A DNA stretch of 64,000 nt from Streptomyces sp. CB01373. GTDB lineage: Bacteria; Actinomycetota; Actinomycetes; Streptomycetales; Streptomycetaceae. The notes below the pieces were generated by a model. The model did no database searches, was not told the DNA's origin, and was given only the letters and a program-made list of their open reading frames with translations. The stretch's first letter is position 1, and every line of letters begins with the position of its first letter. Of the stretch, positions 33,052 through 41,451 are shown in pieces. The stretch is from the NCBI RefSeq assembly GCF_002803075.1, contig NZ_NNBK01000015.1, positions 62,001-126,000 of the forward strand, in the 5' to 3' direction. The position numbers and the translations under genes were made by a program.

Positions 33052-34122
33052 GTGCCGAACTCTGAGTTGATGCCGATCGGGGTCTTTGCCCGACGCACCG
33101 GGCTGACCGCGAGCGCCTTGCGCTTCTACGCCGATTCCGGGGTGCTTACTCCTGTCGAGGTCGACCCTGTCTCCGGCTACCGCTACTACGGTGCCGACCG
33201 GGTGGCACGGGCAACCGCGCTGCGTCAGCTCCGCGACATCGCCATGCCCATCACTGTTGTCGAAGCGGTCCTCGACGCCGAGCCCGGTGAGGCGTCCCGG
33301 CTGATCGACGAGCACGTCGCGAAGGTCCTCGGGGACGCGTCGGCAGTGCAGCAGAAGGCCGCTTCGATCAAGTACTCGCTCACGGAAGTACGGAGTCTGC
33401 TGATTGCCGCGCTGAAGGGGCCGGTTCTGGCCGACGCGATCGAGCAGGTCCTGACCGCGACCGCGCATGAACCCGGGATGCCAGTGCTCGGCGCCCTGCA
33501 CGTCGAGGCGATGCAGGAAGCGGTCACGCTGACCGCAACGGACCGGTACCGCCTCGCGACCCGGACCCTGGTGCCGGCCGAAGCAACGGCCGCGGCCTGG
33601 GCCGCCACGGTCGACGGTGACGAACTGCGTGCCGCGATCTCGGACATCCGCCGCAGCGCACTGGTGCGGGTCGAGGTGACGCAGCACGGATTCTGGCTGC
33701 GCATGGCAGACCGGGAAGACCGGCATTGCCGGCTGCTGTCGGAGGAGTTTCCCGACTACCGGCTGATGCTCGCGTCGCTGCCCGAGGCCACGACCCGGGT
33801 GACGCTCTCGAAAGATCTCCTCCTGCGAGCGCTGGAAGAACACCCGGAAGATCGAATCACGCTGCGGGTGACCCATCACGGCCTGAATGTCCTGGCGACG
33901 GAGGCAGAGGCCCCAGGTGTCCCGCTCGCGGCCACCACGACGGGGCTGAATCTTCAGATCTCCTTCGAGCCGACCACGCTCTGTCCGGCCGTCAGCACCG
34001 CTATCGGCCCCGACGTGATGCCCGACCTGCGAGGGCCGGACCAGCCCGTCACGATCCGCTCCGCCGACCGCGGTGATCTCACCACCCTGACCATGCCCAT
34101 CAAGTCCGACCGCTCAGCCTGA
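33052..34122 (+). CDS. MerR-type regulator fused to a DNA sliding-clamp (DnaN-like) domain
   Basis: The 356-residue protein begins with a MerR HTH (PIGVFARRTGLTASALRFYA, SGYRYYGADRVARATALRQL) and a coiled-coil region to about residue 120. The remainder resembles domains 2 and 3 of the DNA polymerase III beta clamp: PVLGALHVEAMQEAVTLTAT, DRYRLATRTLV, LSEEFPDYRLMLASLPEATT, RVTLSKDLLLRALEE. The C-terminal part, with DVMPDLRGPDQPVTIRSADR, matches the end of DnaN. In ordinary MerR proteins a ligand-binding domain stands in this place. Start GTG 33052 is chosen to begin directly on the HTH; an upstream in-frame ATG exists. A broken TPR gene follows after 25 bases. Confidence 0.85.
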   Translation: MPNSELMPIGVFARRTGLTASALRFYADSGVLTPVEVDPVSGYRYYGADRVARATALRQLRDIAMPITVVEAVLDAEPGEASRLIDEHVAKVLGDASAVQQKAASIKYSLTEVRSLLIAALKGPVLADAIEQVLTATAHEPGMPVLGALHVEAMQEAVTLTATDRYRLATRTLVPAEATAAAWAATVDGDELRAAISDIRRSALVRVEVTQHGFWLRMADREDRHCRLLSEEFPDYRLMLASLPEATTRVTLSKDLLLRALEEHPEDRITLRVTHHGLNVLATEAEAPGVPLAATTTGLNLQISFEPTTLCPAVSTAIGPDVMPDLRGPDQPVTIRSADRGDLTTLTMPIKSDRSA

Positions 34123-34146
34123 GCAAGAACGACGAGGAACAACACC

Positions 34147-34652
34147 ATGACCGCCACCCCCACCAGCCGCGACACGACCATGGAAGCCATCAGCCAAGCC
34201 GTCGTCGAAGGACGAGCCGGCGACGTCGCTTCCGCCCGCCAGAAGCTCCTGGCCCTGTGGTCCGCGATCGGCGTCACCGGCGACCCGCTGCACCGCTGCA
34301 CTCTCGCGCACTACCTGGCAGACCTCTACGAAGACCCCGCCCAGGCCCGGCCTGGGACATCCGCGCCCTGGACGCTGCCGACGCCGTGACCGAGCAGCGC
34401 GTTCAGCAGCACCAGCCGACCTTCACATCGCCGGCTTCTATCCGTCCCTGCACCTCAACCTCGCCGACAACTACCGCCGCCTCGGCTCCTTCGACGCAGC
34501 CGGCGAGCACATGATCGCGGCCAAGGAGCATGCCCCGAGCCTCCCCCAGGACGCGTACGGGTCCTTCCTCCGTATTGCCCTTGATGAGGTGGCAGAAGCC
34601 ATCTCGGCGGGACATCGCCAAGCGAGTCTCCGCCCCGGGCCCCGCTGCATGA
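34147..34652 (+). pseudogene. TPR-like protein gene with three frameshifts
   Basis: The gene starts with ATG 34147 (MTATPTSRDTTMEAISQAVV) and reads ALWSAIGVTGDPLHRCTLAH, YLADLYEDPAQAR. At about 34350 similarity moves to another frame (WDIRALDAADAVTEQRVQQH), at about 34420 to the third (HIAGFYPSLHLNLADNYRRL, GSFDAAGEHMIAAKEHAPSL), and near 34600 again (DIAKRVSAPGPAA and a TGA at 34650). Joined, these give a roughly 165-residue tetratricopeptide-type protein. Three indels make it inactive. It follows the MerR/clamp gene by 25 bases and was probably its operon partner. Confidence 0.75.
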
Positions 34653-34830
34653 CGCACAGGAACGCGCCCCTCACCGTTGAGGGGCGACCACCGTCGCCTG
34701 ATGGAGCACTGCCGCACGAGGCAGCGCGACCAGCAGTACGTGGCCTGCTCCCCGGCGTTGTGCGGCGGATCGCGCGGGAGCACGGTCGGCCGGCCCGGAG
34801 GAGTCGGGCCGGCCGAGGGGCGGTGTGCCG

Positions 34831-36264
34831 TCAGGACGCGGTGCAGGCGGTGCCGTTGAGGGTGAAGCCGGTGGGGGCGGAGTTGGCTGAGCCGGAACTG
34901 CCCTGGAAACCGAAGGAGGTCGAGCCTCCCGCCGGCAGAGAGCCGTTGTAGCTCAGGTTGGTGACGGTCACCGCGTTGCCGGACTGGGTCGCGGTGGCGT
35001 TCCAGGCGCTGACGACCTTCTGATCGTTCGGGAAGGTCCACTTCAGCGTCCAGCCGTTGATGGCGGCGCCGCCGGAGTTCTTCACGGTCACATCGGCGTT
35101 GAATCCGCCCGCCCAGGAGCTGCTGATCCTGTAGCTCACGGCACAGGCGCCGGCCGACGGGGGGTTGGTGGGCGGCGGGCTGCTGGGCGGCGGTGTGGTC
35201 GGCGGCGGGCTCGTGGGCGGGTTGGGGGCGTTGACGGCCAGCGCGTAGGCGATGTCGGGCAGGAAGGTGCCCGCCTTGCCCGCACAACCGTCCGCCTCAC
35301 CCGGCGGTTTCACCCAGAGGAAGGCGTCGATCGCCGCGTCTCCGGTGTTGACGGTGGGATAGTTCCCGAGGGAGCGACCGGAGGGATCGCACCAGGCCCC
35401 GCCGCCCGCCGGGCCGTTGCCGTTCCGGCTGGTGTCCACCACGGCGTGCAGATGGGACGGGTTGCCCAGCGCCGAGAGGATCGCCTTGTCATAACTCACC
35501 TCGCCCGCAGTGGTGTTGAAGTTGGAGACATTGGTGTAGAAGCCGTCGGCATTGGTCAGCACACCCGCGCCGCGCAGCCGGTTCGCCTGCTCGGAGGCGC
35601 TGTTCCAGGTGGAGTGACCGCCATCCATGTAAACCTTGGCCTGAGGCGCGGCCGCGTGGATGGCGGCTCCGGCCCGCGAGAGCGAGGCGTAACGGTCGCT
35701 CAGCTGCTGGGAGTTGAGGCAGGTGGTGAGGGCGATGGAGTCGGGCTCCAGAATGACGACCGACGGCCCGCTGCCGAGTCCGGCCGCGAAGCCGCGGGCC
35801 CAGCTGTCGTAGGAGGCGAGGTCAGGGGCGCCGCCCGCGGAGGCACCTCCGCAGTCGCGGTTGGGGATCGTGTACGCCACCAGCACTGGAACCTGGCCGG
35901 CGGCGGCCGCGGCCGAGGTGACCTTGCTGACGTCGGCGGTGACGGTGGAGGGGCTGTACACGGAGAACCAGACGGCCTGCGGCTGGCTTGCGATTTTGGT
36001 GGAGATCACGGGCTGGCGCGAGTCACCGGGGTTGGCGGCCGCCCACTTGACCACCTGGGAGTTGGGGTCCTTGTAGAACTGGGTACCGGCGGGCAGGCTG
36101 CCCTGCACCGCGGCCGCCTGCACCTGGGTCAGCAGCACCGTTCCGGCCGTCGCCACACCGGCCGCCAGGCCCAGGGCGGCGACCCGGCGCCTGAGTGAAG
36201 TGCGGCGTGCGGAAGGGCCGCTGGGGGATTTCCCGGGATGCCGGGCGTGGTCGGGGGGTGTCAC
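34831..36264 (-). CDS. Secreted GH6 cellulase (endoglucanase/cellobiohydrolase) with CBM2
   Basis: The 477-residue enzyme has an N-terminal signal segment (RRRVAALGLAAGVATAGTVL, cleavage near residue 50), a GH6 domain at about 55-345, a Pro-Thr-Ser linker at about 350-375 and a C-terminal family-2 cellulose-binding module. Catalytic residues appear in YTIPNRDCGG (D137) and VVILEPDSIALT (D175). Compact length suggests the endoglucanase branch. GTG 36264 follows gcacggaggacgact. Two CebR-like boxes lie upstream, so cellobiose-dependent derepression is likely. It acts outside the cell on cellulose. Confidence 0.93.
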   Translation of the reverse strand: MTPPDHARHPGKSPSGPSARRTSLRRRVAALGLAAGVATAGTVLLTQVQAAAVQGSLPAGTQFYKDPNSQVVKWAAANPGDSRQPVISTKIASQPQAVWFSVYSPSTVTADVSKVTSAAAAAGQVPVLVAYTIPNRDCGGASAGGAPDLASYDSWARGFAAGLGSGPSVVILEPDSIALTTCLNSQQLSDRYASLSRAGAAIHAAAPQAKVYMDGGHSTWNSASEQANRLRGAGVLTNADGFYTNVSNFNTTAGEVSYDKAILSALGNPSHLHAVVDTSRNGNGPAGGGAWCDPSGRSLGNYPTVNTGDAAIDAFLWVKPPGEADGCAGKAGTFLPDIAYALAVNAPNPPTSPPPTTPPPSSPPPTNPPSAGACAVSYRISSSWAGGFNADVTVKNSGGAAINGWTLKWTFPNDQKVVSAWNATATQSGNAVTVTNLSYNGSLPAGGSTSFGFQGSSGSANSAPTGFTLNGTACTAS

Positions 36265-36317
36265 AGTCGTCCTCCGTGCTCTCGGGTCGGAGAGTGCCAG
36301 GGGCGTGCGCAGGATCG

Positions 36318-36331
36318 TGGGAGCGCTCCCG
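36318..36331 (-). promoter_or_regulatory. CebR-like box 1 upstream of the GH6 gene
   Basis: TGGGAGCGCTCCCG matches 13 of 14 positions of the Streptomyces CebR operator consensus (TGGGAGCGCTCCCA). It is a near-perfect palindrome 54 bases before the GH6 start. CebR represses cellulase and cellobiose-uptake genes until cello-oligosaccharides are present (family knowledge). Confidence 0.8.
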
Positions 36332-36398
36332 CGCCCCTGAGCAGCGTATCCATGCGTGACAGGTTCACGTAATCCCTCAACTCCCGTGAATAACAAAC

Positions 36399-36420
36399 TT
36401 CACGGGAGCGCTTCCGTGAA
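36399..36420 (-). promoter_or_regulatory. CebR-like box 2, with extended palindrome
   Basis: CGGGAGCGCTTCCG (36403-36416) is an imperfect CebR core. The flanking arms TTCACGG and CCGTGAA at 36399-36405 and 36414-36420 extend it to a 22-base near-palindrome. It lies 82 bases upstream of box 1 and about 150 before the AsnB stop. A different LacI-family regulator is also possible. Confidence 0.55.
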
Positions 36421-36570
36421 ACGGTCCCCGGCTCCTGAGGACGGGGCCGGCCGCTGTGGGAGTGCACCCCCGCAGCCTCGCCGGCCTGCCGGGCCGGGCT
36501 GCGGGCTCCCTCGAATGCCGGGACGGCGAACTCGACGTCCGCCGTGCCGGCCGGCACGGTCACAGGGACG

Positions 36571-38409
36571 TCAGGTGAGCAGCAGCTCCGGCTTGTACAT
36601 GTCCAGCCACAGCGCCAGGTTGACGGTGCGTTCGAGGCCGCGCCGTGAGGCCAGCGTGACCTGCGGGGCGTCCCGGTAGGCCGCTTGGTGCACCCGGTCC
36701 CGGTCGAGCAGGTCGAAGACCGGGTGGGACGGGCGGGCGAGGATGTCCCTGACGTGCTCCTGGATGGCGACGGCGTACTGCGGGTCCTGGGTCGACGGGT
36801 AGGGGCTCTTCGTCCTGTCGTACACGGACCGTGGGATAAGGTCGGCGGTCGCCTCCCTGAGCAGGCTCTTCTCCCTCCCGTCGAACGACTTCAGCGACCA
36901 GGGAGCGTTGTACACGTACTCGACGAGCCGGTGGTCGCAGAACGGCACCCGCACCTCAAGGCCGACCGCCATGCTCAGCCGGTCCTTGCGGTCCAGCAGG
37001 ACCCGTACGAACCGGGTCAGGTGCAGATGGCAGATCTTCCGCATCCGGTACTCGAAGTCGCTCTCCCCGTCGAGGCGGCGGATGTCCGAGACGGCGGTGC
37101 AGTAGCTGTCGGCGACGTACGCCTTCAGGTCCAGGGCTTCGGCGAGAGCGGGGTTCAGGACGCCGGAGTCGCTGCCGAAGCGCTCGGCCTGGGCCATCCA
37201 CGGGAAAGTGTCGGTGGTCCGGGCCTTCTCGTCGAAGAACTGGAGGTAGCCGCCGAAGACCTCGTCGGCCGACTCGCCGGACAGCGCGACCGTGGAGTGC
37301 TCGCGGATCGCCCGGAGGAGCAGGTAGAGGGAGGAGTCCAGATCGCCGACGCCCACGGGCAGGTCGCGCGCCCGGATCGTCTCCGCCCTTACGTCGAGGT
37401 CGGCGAGGGCCCGCGCGTCGATGACGATGTCCTGGTGCTCGGTGCCCGAAGCGCGGGCGACGTCGTGCACGTACGGGGCGTCGGGTGTGGTGCGCAGTTC
37501 GTCGGCGATGAAGTTGTCGGCATGTCCCGCGAAGTCCACGGCGAAGCTGCGTACCTTCTCGCCGTGCTCGGCCAGTTGGCGGGCGGCCAGGGCGGTCAGG
37601 GCCGAGGAGTCCAGGCCACCCGACAGCAGCATGCAGCGGGGAACGTCGGCGACGAGCTGGCGGCGGACGATGTCGTCGAGCAGTGAGCGTACGGTGGCGA
37701 TGGTGGCGCCGCGGTCGTCGGTGTGCGGACGGGTCTCCAGTTGCCAGTAGACGCGTCGGCGCATCCCCTGCCGGTCGACGGTGAGTACGGTGCCGGGCTC
37801 CAGTTCGCGCATGCCGTCCCACATGGCGTGTCCGGGCGTCTTGACCATCGAGAACATCTCCCGCAGTCCGTCGAGGCGGACGCGGGCGCGGGCGAGCGGA
37901 TGGGCGAGGATGGCCTTGGGTTCGGAGCCGAACAGCACGCCGTCGGAGGTCGGGTAGTAGTAGAACGGCTTGATCCCCATACGGTCGCGGACCATCACGA
38001 GCCGGTTGTGGCGGCCGTCCCACACCGCGAACGCGAACATGCCGTTGAGCCGCCTGGCGAGCCCCTCGCCCCATTCGAGGTAGGCGTTCAGGACCACCTC
38101 GGTGTCCGAGTCGGTCGTGAAGCGGTGGCCCAGGCCGGTCAGCTCGCTCCGCAGTTCGGTGAAGTTGTAGGTCTCCCCCGAGTAGACGAGCACCACCGTG
38201 CCCTCGGGCGTCCGGACGCTCATCGGCTGCCGGCCGCCGGGAAGGTCGATGATCGCGAGCCTGCGGTGGCCGAGGGCCGCGGGTCCCTCGGCCCAGGTTC
38301 CGCGGTCGTCGGGACCCCGGCAGGACATGGTCTCTGTCATCGCGTCCAAAGTCGCGCTCTCGGACCGCAGATCACGGTCGAAGGACACCCAGCCGGTGAT
38401 CCCGCACAT
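36571..38409 (-). CDS. asnB: Asparagine synthetase, glutamine-hydrolysing
   Basis: The 612-residue enzyme begins MCGITGWVSF, with Cys2 as the glutaminase nucleophile. The class II amidotransferase domain contains CRGPDDRGTW, GHRRLAIIDLPGGRQPM and the synthetase domain has the ATP-pyrophosphatase loop LLSGGLDSSAL and SGESADEVFGGY. The size equals standard actinobacterial AsnB (about 610). It amidates aspartate using glutamine and ATP. The Met start directly before Cys2 fixes the N-terminus. The gene stands alone; some paralogues act in antibiotic pathways, but no such genes adjoin it. Confidence 0.95.
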   Translation of the reverse strand: MCGITGWVSFDRDLRSESATLDAMTETMSCRGPDDRGTWAEGPAALGHRRLAIIDLPGGRQPMSVRTPEGTVVLVYSGETYNFTELRSELTGLGHRFTTDSDTEVVLNAYLEWGEGLARRLNGMFAFAVWDGRHNRLVMVRDRMGIKPFYYYPTSDGVLFGSEPKAILAHPLARARVRLDGLREMFSMVKTPGHAMWDGMRELEPGTVLTVDRQGMRRRVYWQLETRPHTDDRGATIATVRSLLDDIVRRQLVADVPRCMLLSGGLDSSALTALAARQLAEHGEKVRSFAVDFAGHADNFIADELRTTPDAPYVHDVARASGTEHQDIVIDARALADLDVRAETIRARDLPVGVGDLDSSLYLLLRAIREHSTVALSGESADEVFGGYLQFFDEKARTTDTFPWMAQAERFGSDSGVLNPALAEALDLKAYVADSYCTAVSDIRRLDGESDFEYRMRKICHLHLTRFVRVLLDRKDRLSMAVGLEVRVPFCDHRLVEYVYNAPWSLKSFDGREKSLLREATADLIPRSVYDRTKSPYPSTQDPQYAVAIQEHVRDILARPSHPVFDLLDRDRVHQAAYRDAPQVTLASRRGLERTVNLALWLDMYKPELLLT

Positions 38410-38725
38410 GTGTTACCTCCCGTGTCCGGCCTCCGGGGCGAGCCCGACCACCTGCGGCTTCCTGCAGCCGCTCCCGGCGAACCAGTTCGTATTGAGCCCT
38501 ACGAGCCTCGCCCCGGCCGCGAGCACCGGGTTCCGGGCCGCGGCCGTCGGCTCTCGGCCCGCCGCACAGCATTACCCCGGCTCGCACGCCGTCTGTCCGG
38601 CCCAGCGGCTTTCGCCTTCTTTCGGGCGCAGGAACTGTCCGGCGAATGGCTCTGTACCGTCACCGTCGGTCGCGCCGAGAGTTGACCTCCGCCTCCTCGA
38701 ACCCGCTCTCCGGCGAGGTCGCTGC
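38410..38725. other. Intergenic region upstream of asnB
   Basis: These 316 bases separate asnB from a plus-strand hypothetical frame. The ribosome site of asnB (gggaggtaac) abuts the gene. No other gene, hairpin or RNA motif was recognised. Open frames on the plus strand here are antisense extensions of asnB. Confidence 0.5.
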
Positions 38726-39193
38726 ATGAGCCGGGTGAGTCATGCCCTGCCGGCAGGCCTGCACCAGGCGGCCTGGTCCCAGGGCGCGGGGCGGCGCATG
38801 CTCGACGAGCTGCGCGAGCTGACCCGGCGCAAGGACCCTTCCGAAGGCTCCCCGGTCACCAGTGACGAGTTCTTCGCGGAGTTCGCACGGCACTTCTCGC
38901 ACGTCCGGGGCACGATGGCGCTGCTGCGCGAGACCTGGCGGGACAACGAGTCCACGCTCGCGACGGGGGCGCAGTTGAACGACGAGCAGGAGACGATGTC
39001 CCGCTGTCGGATGCGCACGGTTGCCGGTGTCACTTCATTCCTTGGGGCACATGCGCAGCCCGCCTGGACGGTGACGAGTTCACCGAACTCCCCGGTCACG
39101 AGGGCTCGCTCGCCGCGAAGGTACCTGCGGACCGGGGACCTGGTCGAGGTGGCCGTCGACGGTATCGGCACGGTGTCCACCCCGATCACCTGA
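38726..39193 (+). pseudogene. Hypothetical frame ending in a fumarylacetoacetate-hydrolase-like tail
   Basis: From ATG 38726 about 155 codons remain open. The first 95 residues (LPAGLHQAAWSQGAGRRMLD, DEFFAEFARHFSHVRGTMAL) are helical and unrecognised. The last 30 (RRYLRTGDLVEVAVDGIGTV, then STPIT) resemble the C-terminal strand pair of FAH-family hydrolases (YLRPGDVVEVEVDGIG). The FAH core with its metal-binding acids is absent. It is probably a chimeric remnant; no strong ribosome site is seen. Confidence 0.35.
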
Positions 39194-39364
39194 GCTCACC
39201 GGGCCTGTGCCTCCGCCTCACCGACGCTCGGGCCGCACCTGCGCGTGTTCCGGACGGGTATACCGAGCGGTGCGGGGTAGAACGGCTGATGGCTCCCCAG
39301 CCACGGGAGTCGGGGATGCCCGTGATCAAGGGCTGTTCCCAGGCATGGACGAAGGAATATCAGT

Positions 39365-39568
39365 ATGGCCAGCGGCACCGTGAAGTGGTTCAACTCCGAA
39401 AAGGGCTACGGCTTCATCGCCCAGGACGACGGAGGCCCGGACGTCTTCGCCCACTACTCCGAGATCCAGGGCGCAGGCTACCGTGAGCTGACCGAGGGCG
39501 AGCACGTCACCTTTGACATCGGCCAGGGCCAGAAGGGCCCGCAGGCGCAGAACATCGTCCGGGGCTGA
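39365..39568 (+). CDS. Cold-shock protein (CspA family)
   Basis: The 67-residue protein has both RNA-binding motifs of the cold-shock domain, EKGYGFIAQDD (RNP1) and PDVFAHYSEIQ (RNP2), and ends with the usual AQNIVRG. It is an RNA chaperone binding single-stranded RNA and DNA. It has His-Tyr in place of the more common His-Phe in RNP2. A strong hairpin terminator starts 19 bases after the stop. A leader of up to about 170 bases upstream may carry a temperature-responsive 5'UTR, not examined further here. Confidence 0.95.
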   Translation: MASGTVKWFNSEKGYGFIAQDDGGPDVFAHYSEIQGAGYRELTEGEHVTFDIGQGQKGPQAQNIVRG

Positions 39569-39586
39569 CCGCTCACGATGATGCGA

Positions 39587-39613
39587 GGCGGGTTGCCGAG
39601 CAGGCAACCCGCC
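39587..39613 (+). terminator. Terminator of the cold-shock gene
   Basis: GGCGGGTTGCC (39587-39597) pairs perfectly with GGCAACCCGCC (39603-39613) around a GAGCA loop and is followed by TCTTTC. This is a classical intrinsic terminator. Confidence 0.9.
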
Positions 39614-39682
39614 TCTTTCATGCCGCGAAGGGCCTGACGGCCGGGTCCGGCCGCCGGACGGGCCGGCACCGCGGTCGCGGTC

Positions 39683-40138
39683 TCAGCAGTGGGCGTACTC
39701 GTGCGGACGCAGCAGCATGGCCGCGGCCATCGCCGGAAGCATGAGCAGGTGGCCCCACAGCATCAGGGCGCCGGCGTCGATGAGTCCCAGCGACAGCGGC
39801 GCGAACAGTACGAGGAAGGGCGCGTACATGGCCGCGCCCATCTCGGCGACGGGCCGCCAGCGATGGCCGCGGAACTTCATCCACGCGGACATGGCCACCG
39901 TCATGTTCGTCGCCATGATCAGCGCGCCGCTGTAGGGGTTGTGCATCACTCCGGCGGCGCCGAGGGTGTCGAGGACGGCCATCCACACCGGGTGCAGGAC
40001 CACCATGCCGACGACCATGGCCACGACCATCTCGGCGAAGTGCAGGGCGAATTTCTTGGCGCTCAGGCGGTGGCCGTCGTGGGCCGCGGGGTCGGTGGGC
40101 GCGGGGACGGCGGTCGGGGTGGCAGTGCGGTCGTGCAC
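39683..40138 (-). CDS. Met/His-rich membrane protein, possibly copper-associated
   Basis: The 151-residue protein from GTG 40138 (after ctggagacatcc) has about four membrane helices after a 25-residue polar N-terminus. The helices are rich in Met and contain His: ALHFAEMVVAMVVGMVVLHP, NPYSGALIMATNMTVAMSAW, LMLWGHLLMLPAMAAAMLLR, and it ends EYAHC. Met and His in membrane segments fit monovalent copper handling. It follows a CopZ-like HMA gene by 25 bases on the same strand, which supports this. I do not recognise a characterised homologue. Confidence 0.7.
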   Translation of the reverse strand: MHDRTATPTAVPAPTDPAAHDGHRLSAKKFALHFAEMVVAMVVGMVVLHPVWMAVLDTLGAAGVMHNPYSGALIMATNMTVAMSAWMKFRGHRWRPVAEMGAAMYAPFLVLFAPLSLGLIDAGALMLWGHLLMLPAMAAAMLLRPHEYAHC

Positions 40139-40163
40139 GGATGTCTCCAGAGGTGGGTGCGGG

Positions 40164-40397
40164 TCACGGGACGAGGGCGTACCCGGCCTCGTCGACCGCG
40201 GCGGCGATGTCGGCGCGGTCGACGGGCTGGGAGGCGGTGACGGTGGCGGTGCCGGTGGCCAGGTCGACGGTGACGGACTCGACGCCGGCGATGCCCGAGA
40301 TCTCCTCGGTGACGGAGTGGACACAGTGCGCACAGGTCATACCGGTGATCTCGAAGGTGGTTGAGCCGATGAAGGTGCGGGGGGTGCCGGAGAGCAA
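40164..40397 (-). CDS. Heavy-metal-associated (CopZ-like) domain protein
   Basis: The 77-residue protein is a single HMA domain with the metal-binding motif GMTCAHCVHSV and a ferredoxin-like fold ending YALVP. CopZ-type chaperones carry Cu(I) via the CxxC pair to a transporting ATPase or repressor. No P-type ATPase or CsoR gene is within the window; the adjacent partner is the Met-rich membrane gene at 39683. Length and motif are standard. Metal specificity is inferred. Confidence 0.92.
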   Translation of the reverse strand: MLSGTPRTFIGSTTFEITGMTCAHCVHSVTEEISGIAGVESVTVDLATGTATVTASQPVDRADIAAAVDEAGYALVP

Positions 40398-40484
40398 GAA
40401 GGAACTCCTGGATGCGGTGGTGACGGTGCGGTCAGGTGGCCCGCGGTTCGCGGGCCGGGGATGACCGGTACTCGGTCCGCGCCC

Positions 40485-41240
40485 TCATCGGCCGGGCGAC
40501 GCGGCCGCCGGGACCCGTATCCGCCAGGCGACCGCGACCAGCCAGCTCATCCACGCCACGTCCAGGACGAAGGCCAGCACGATGGCGATGGACTCCGTCG
40601 AGGAGAAGCCCCCGGAGCCGACCACCCAGCCCTGCACCAGGTAGCTGAGGCCGGAAAGACCCATCAGGTGGACCACCGGCCGCGGGATCCAAGCCGTCCG
40701 CGCGGCGGCGACCGCGAACAGGAGCACGGCGAGGCCCAGGGCGAAGTTCTGGTAGCTCCTCACCCCCCACTCGAGCCAGCGGACGGCCTCGGCACTCGCG
40801 AAGCGCGCCGCCTTCTCGGGGGCCGGGGCGCTCGCCCAGGCGTTCACCGCCTGCTTGAGGGCGACCCCGTCCACTGCCTGGAGGACGCCGTACAGCGCCA
40901 GCGTCGCCGCCGCGGAGGCGGCACCGAACCGGCCCGCCCACCTCGCTGTCCTGCTGCGGACGTCCAGGGCGAAGAGCAGGGCGAACAGCCCTGCGAGGAG
41001 GATCGCCATCCCCGCGAACTGGCCGAGGTGAACGAGTGTCCACATCCCGCTGTCGGCGTAAGCGGCGAACACGGCATGGTGGTCGTTCGCGTCCCCGCCG
41101 GTGTGGAACTGGGTGATCGCGATGTACAGGAGCTGTCCGGCGAGAAGCAGCGTGGCGGACAGCCGCAGCGACGTGCGACGCGCCAGGGGTTCGGTGTCTG
41201 CGGGGGTGACGCCCGCAGCGGGCAGGGTGCTGTACGGCAA
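40485..41240 (-). CDS. DUF4386-like membrane protein
   Basis: The 251-residue protein has about six membrane helices: LRLSATLLLAGQLLYIAITQ, LGQFAGMAILLAGLFALLFA, ARWAGRFGAASAAATLALYG, LGLAVLLFAVAAARTAW and IAIVLAFVLDVAWMSWLVAV. The layout resembles DUF4386-type proteins of unknown function. Start TTG 41240 is chosen for the upstream gaggag at seven bases. It is divergent from the LAL regulator at 41452, which might control it (inference only). Confidence 0.75.
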   Translation of the reverse strand: MPYSTLPAAGVTPADTEPLARRTSLRLSATLLLAGQLLYIAITQFHTGGDANDHHAVFAAYADSGMWTLVHLGQFAGMAILLAGLFALLFALDVRSRTARWAGRFGAASAAATLALYGVLQAVDGVALKQAVNAWASAPAPEKAARFASAEAVRWLEWGVRSYQNFALGLAVLLFAVAAARTAWIPRPVVHLMGLSGLSYLVQGWVVGSGGFSSTESIAIVLAFVLDVAWMSWLVAVAWRIRVPAAASPGR

Positions 41241-41451
41241 GGGGAACTCCTCGAGGTCTCATGATGAAGCCGGGCAGGTTGAAGAATCGGCGTGGGACAG
41301 GGTGTGTCGCACCGGGAAAATCGCCGGGTTCTCCGCCGGGCTCGGGCCAGGGCGCCGACGATCGCGTCGCCGACGACGGCGGCGAAGGCCCGGTCGGCAC
41401 CGGTGAGGTCGCCAGGTCCTGGTCCGGGACGGGTCCGGAGCGTTCGGTACC

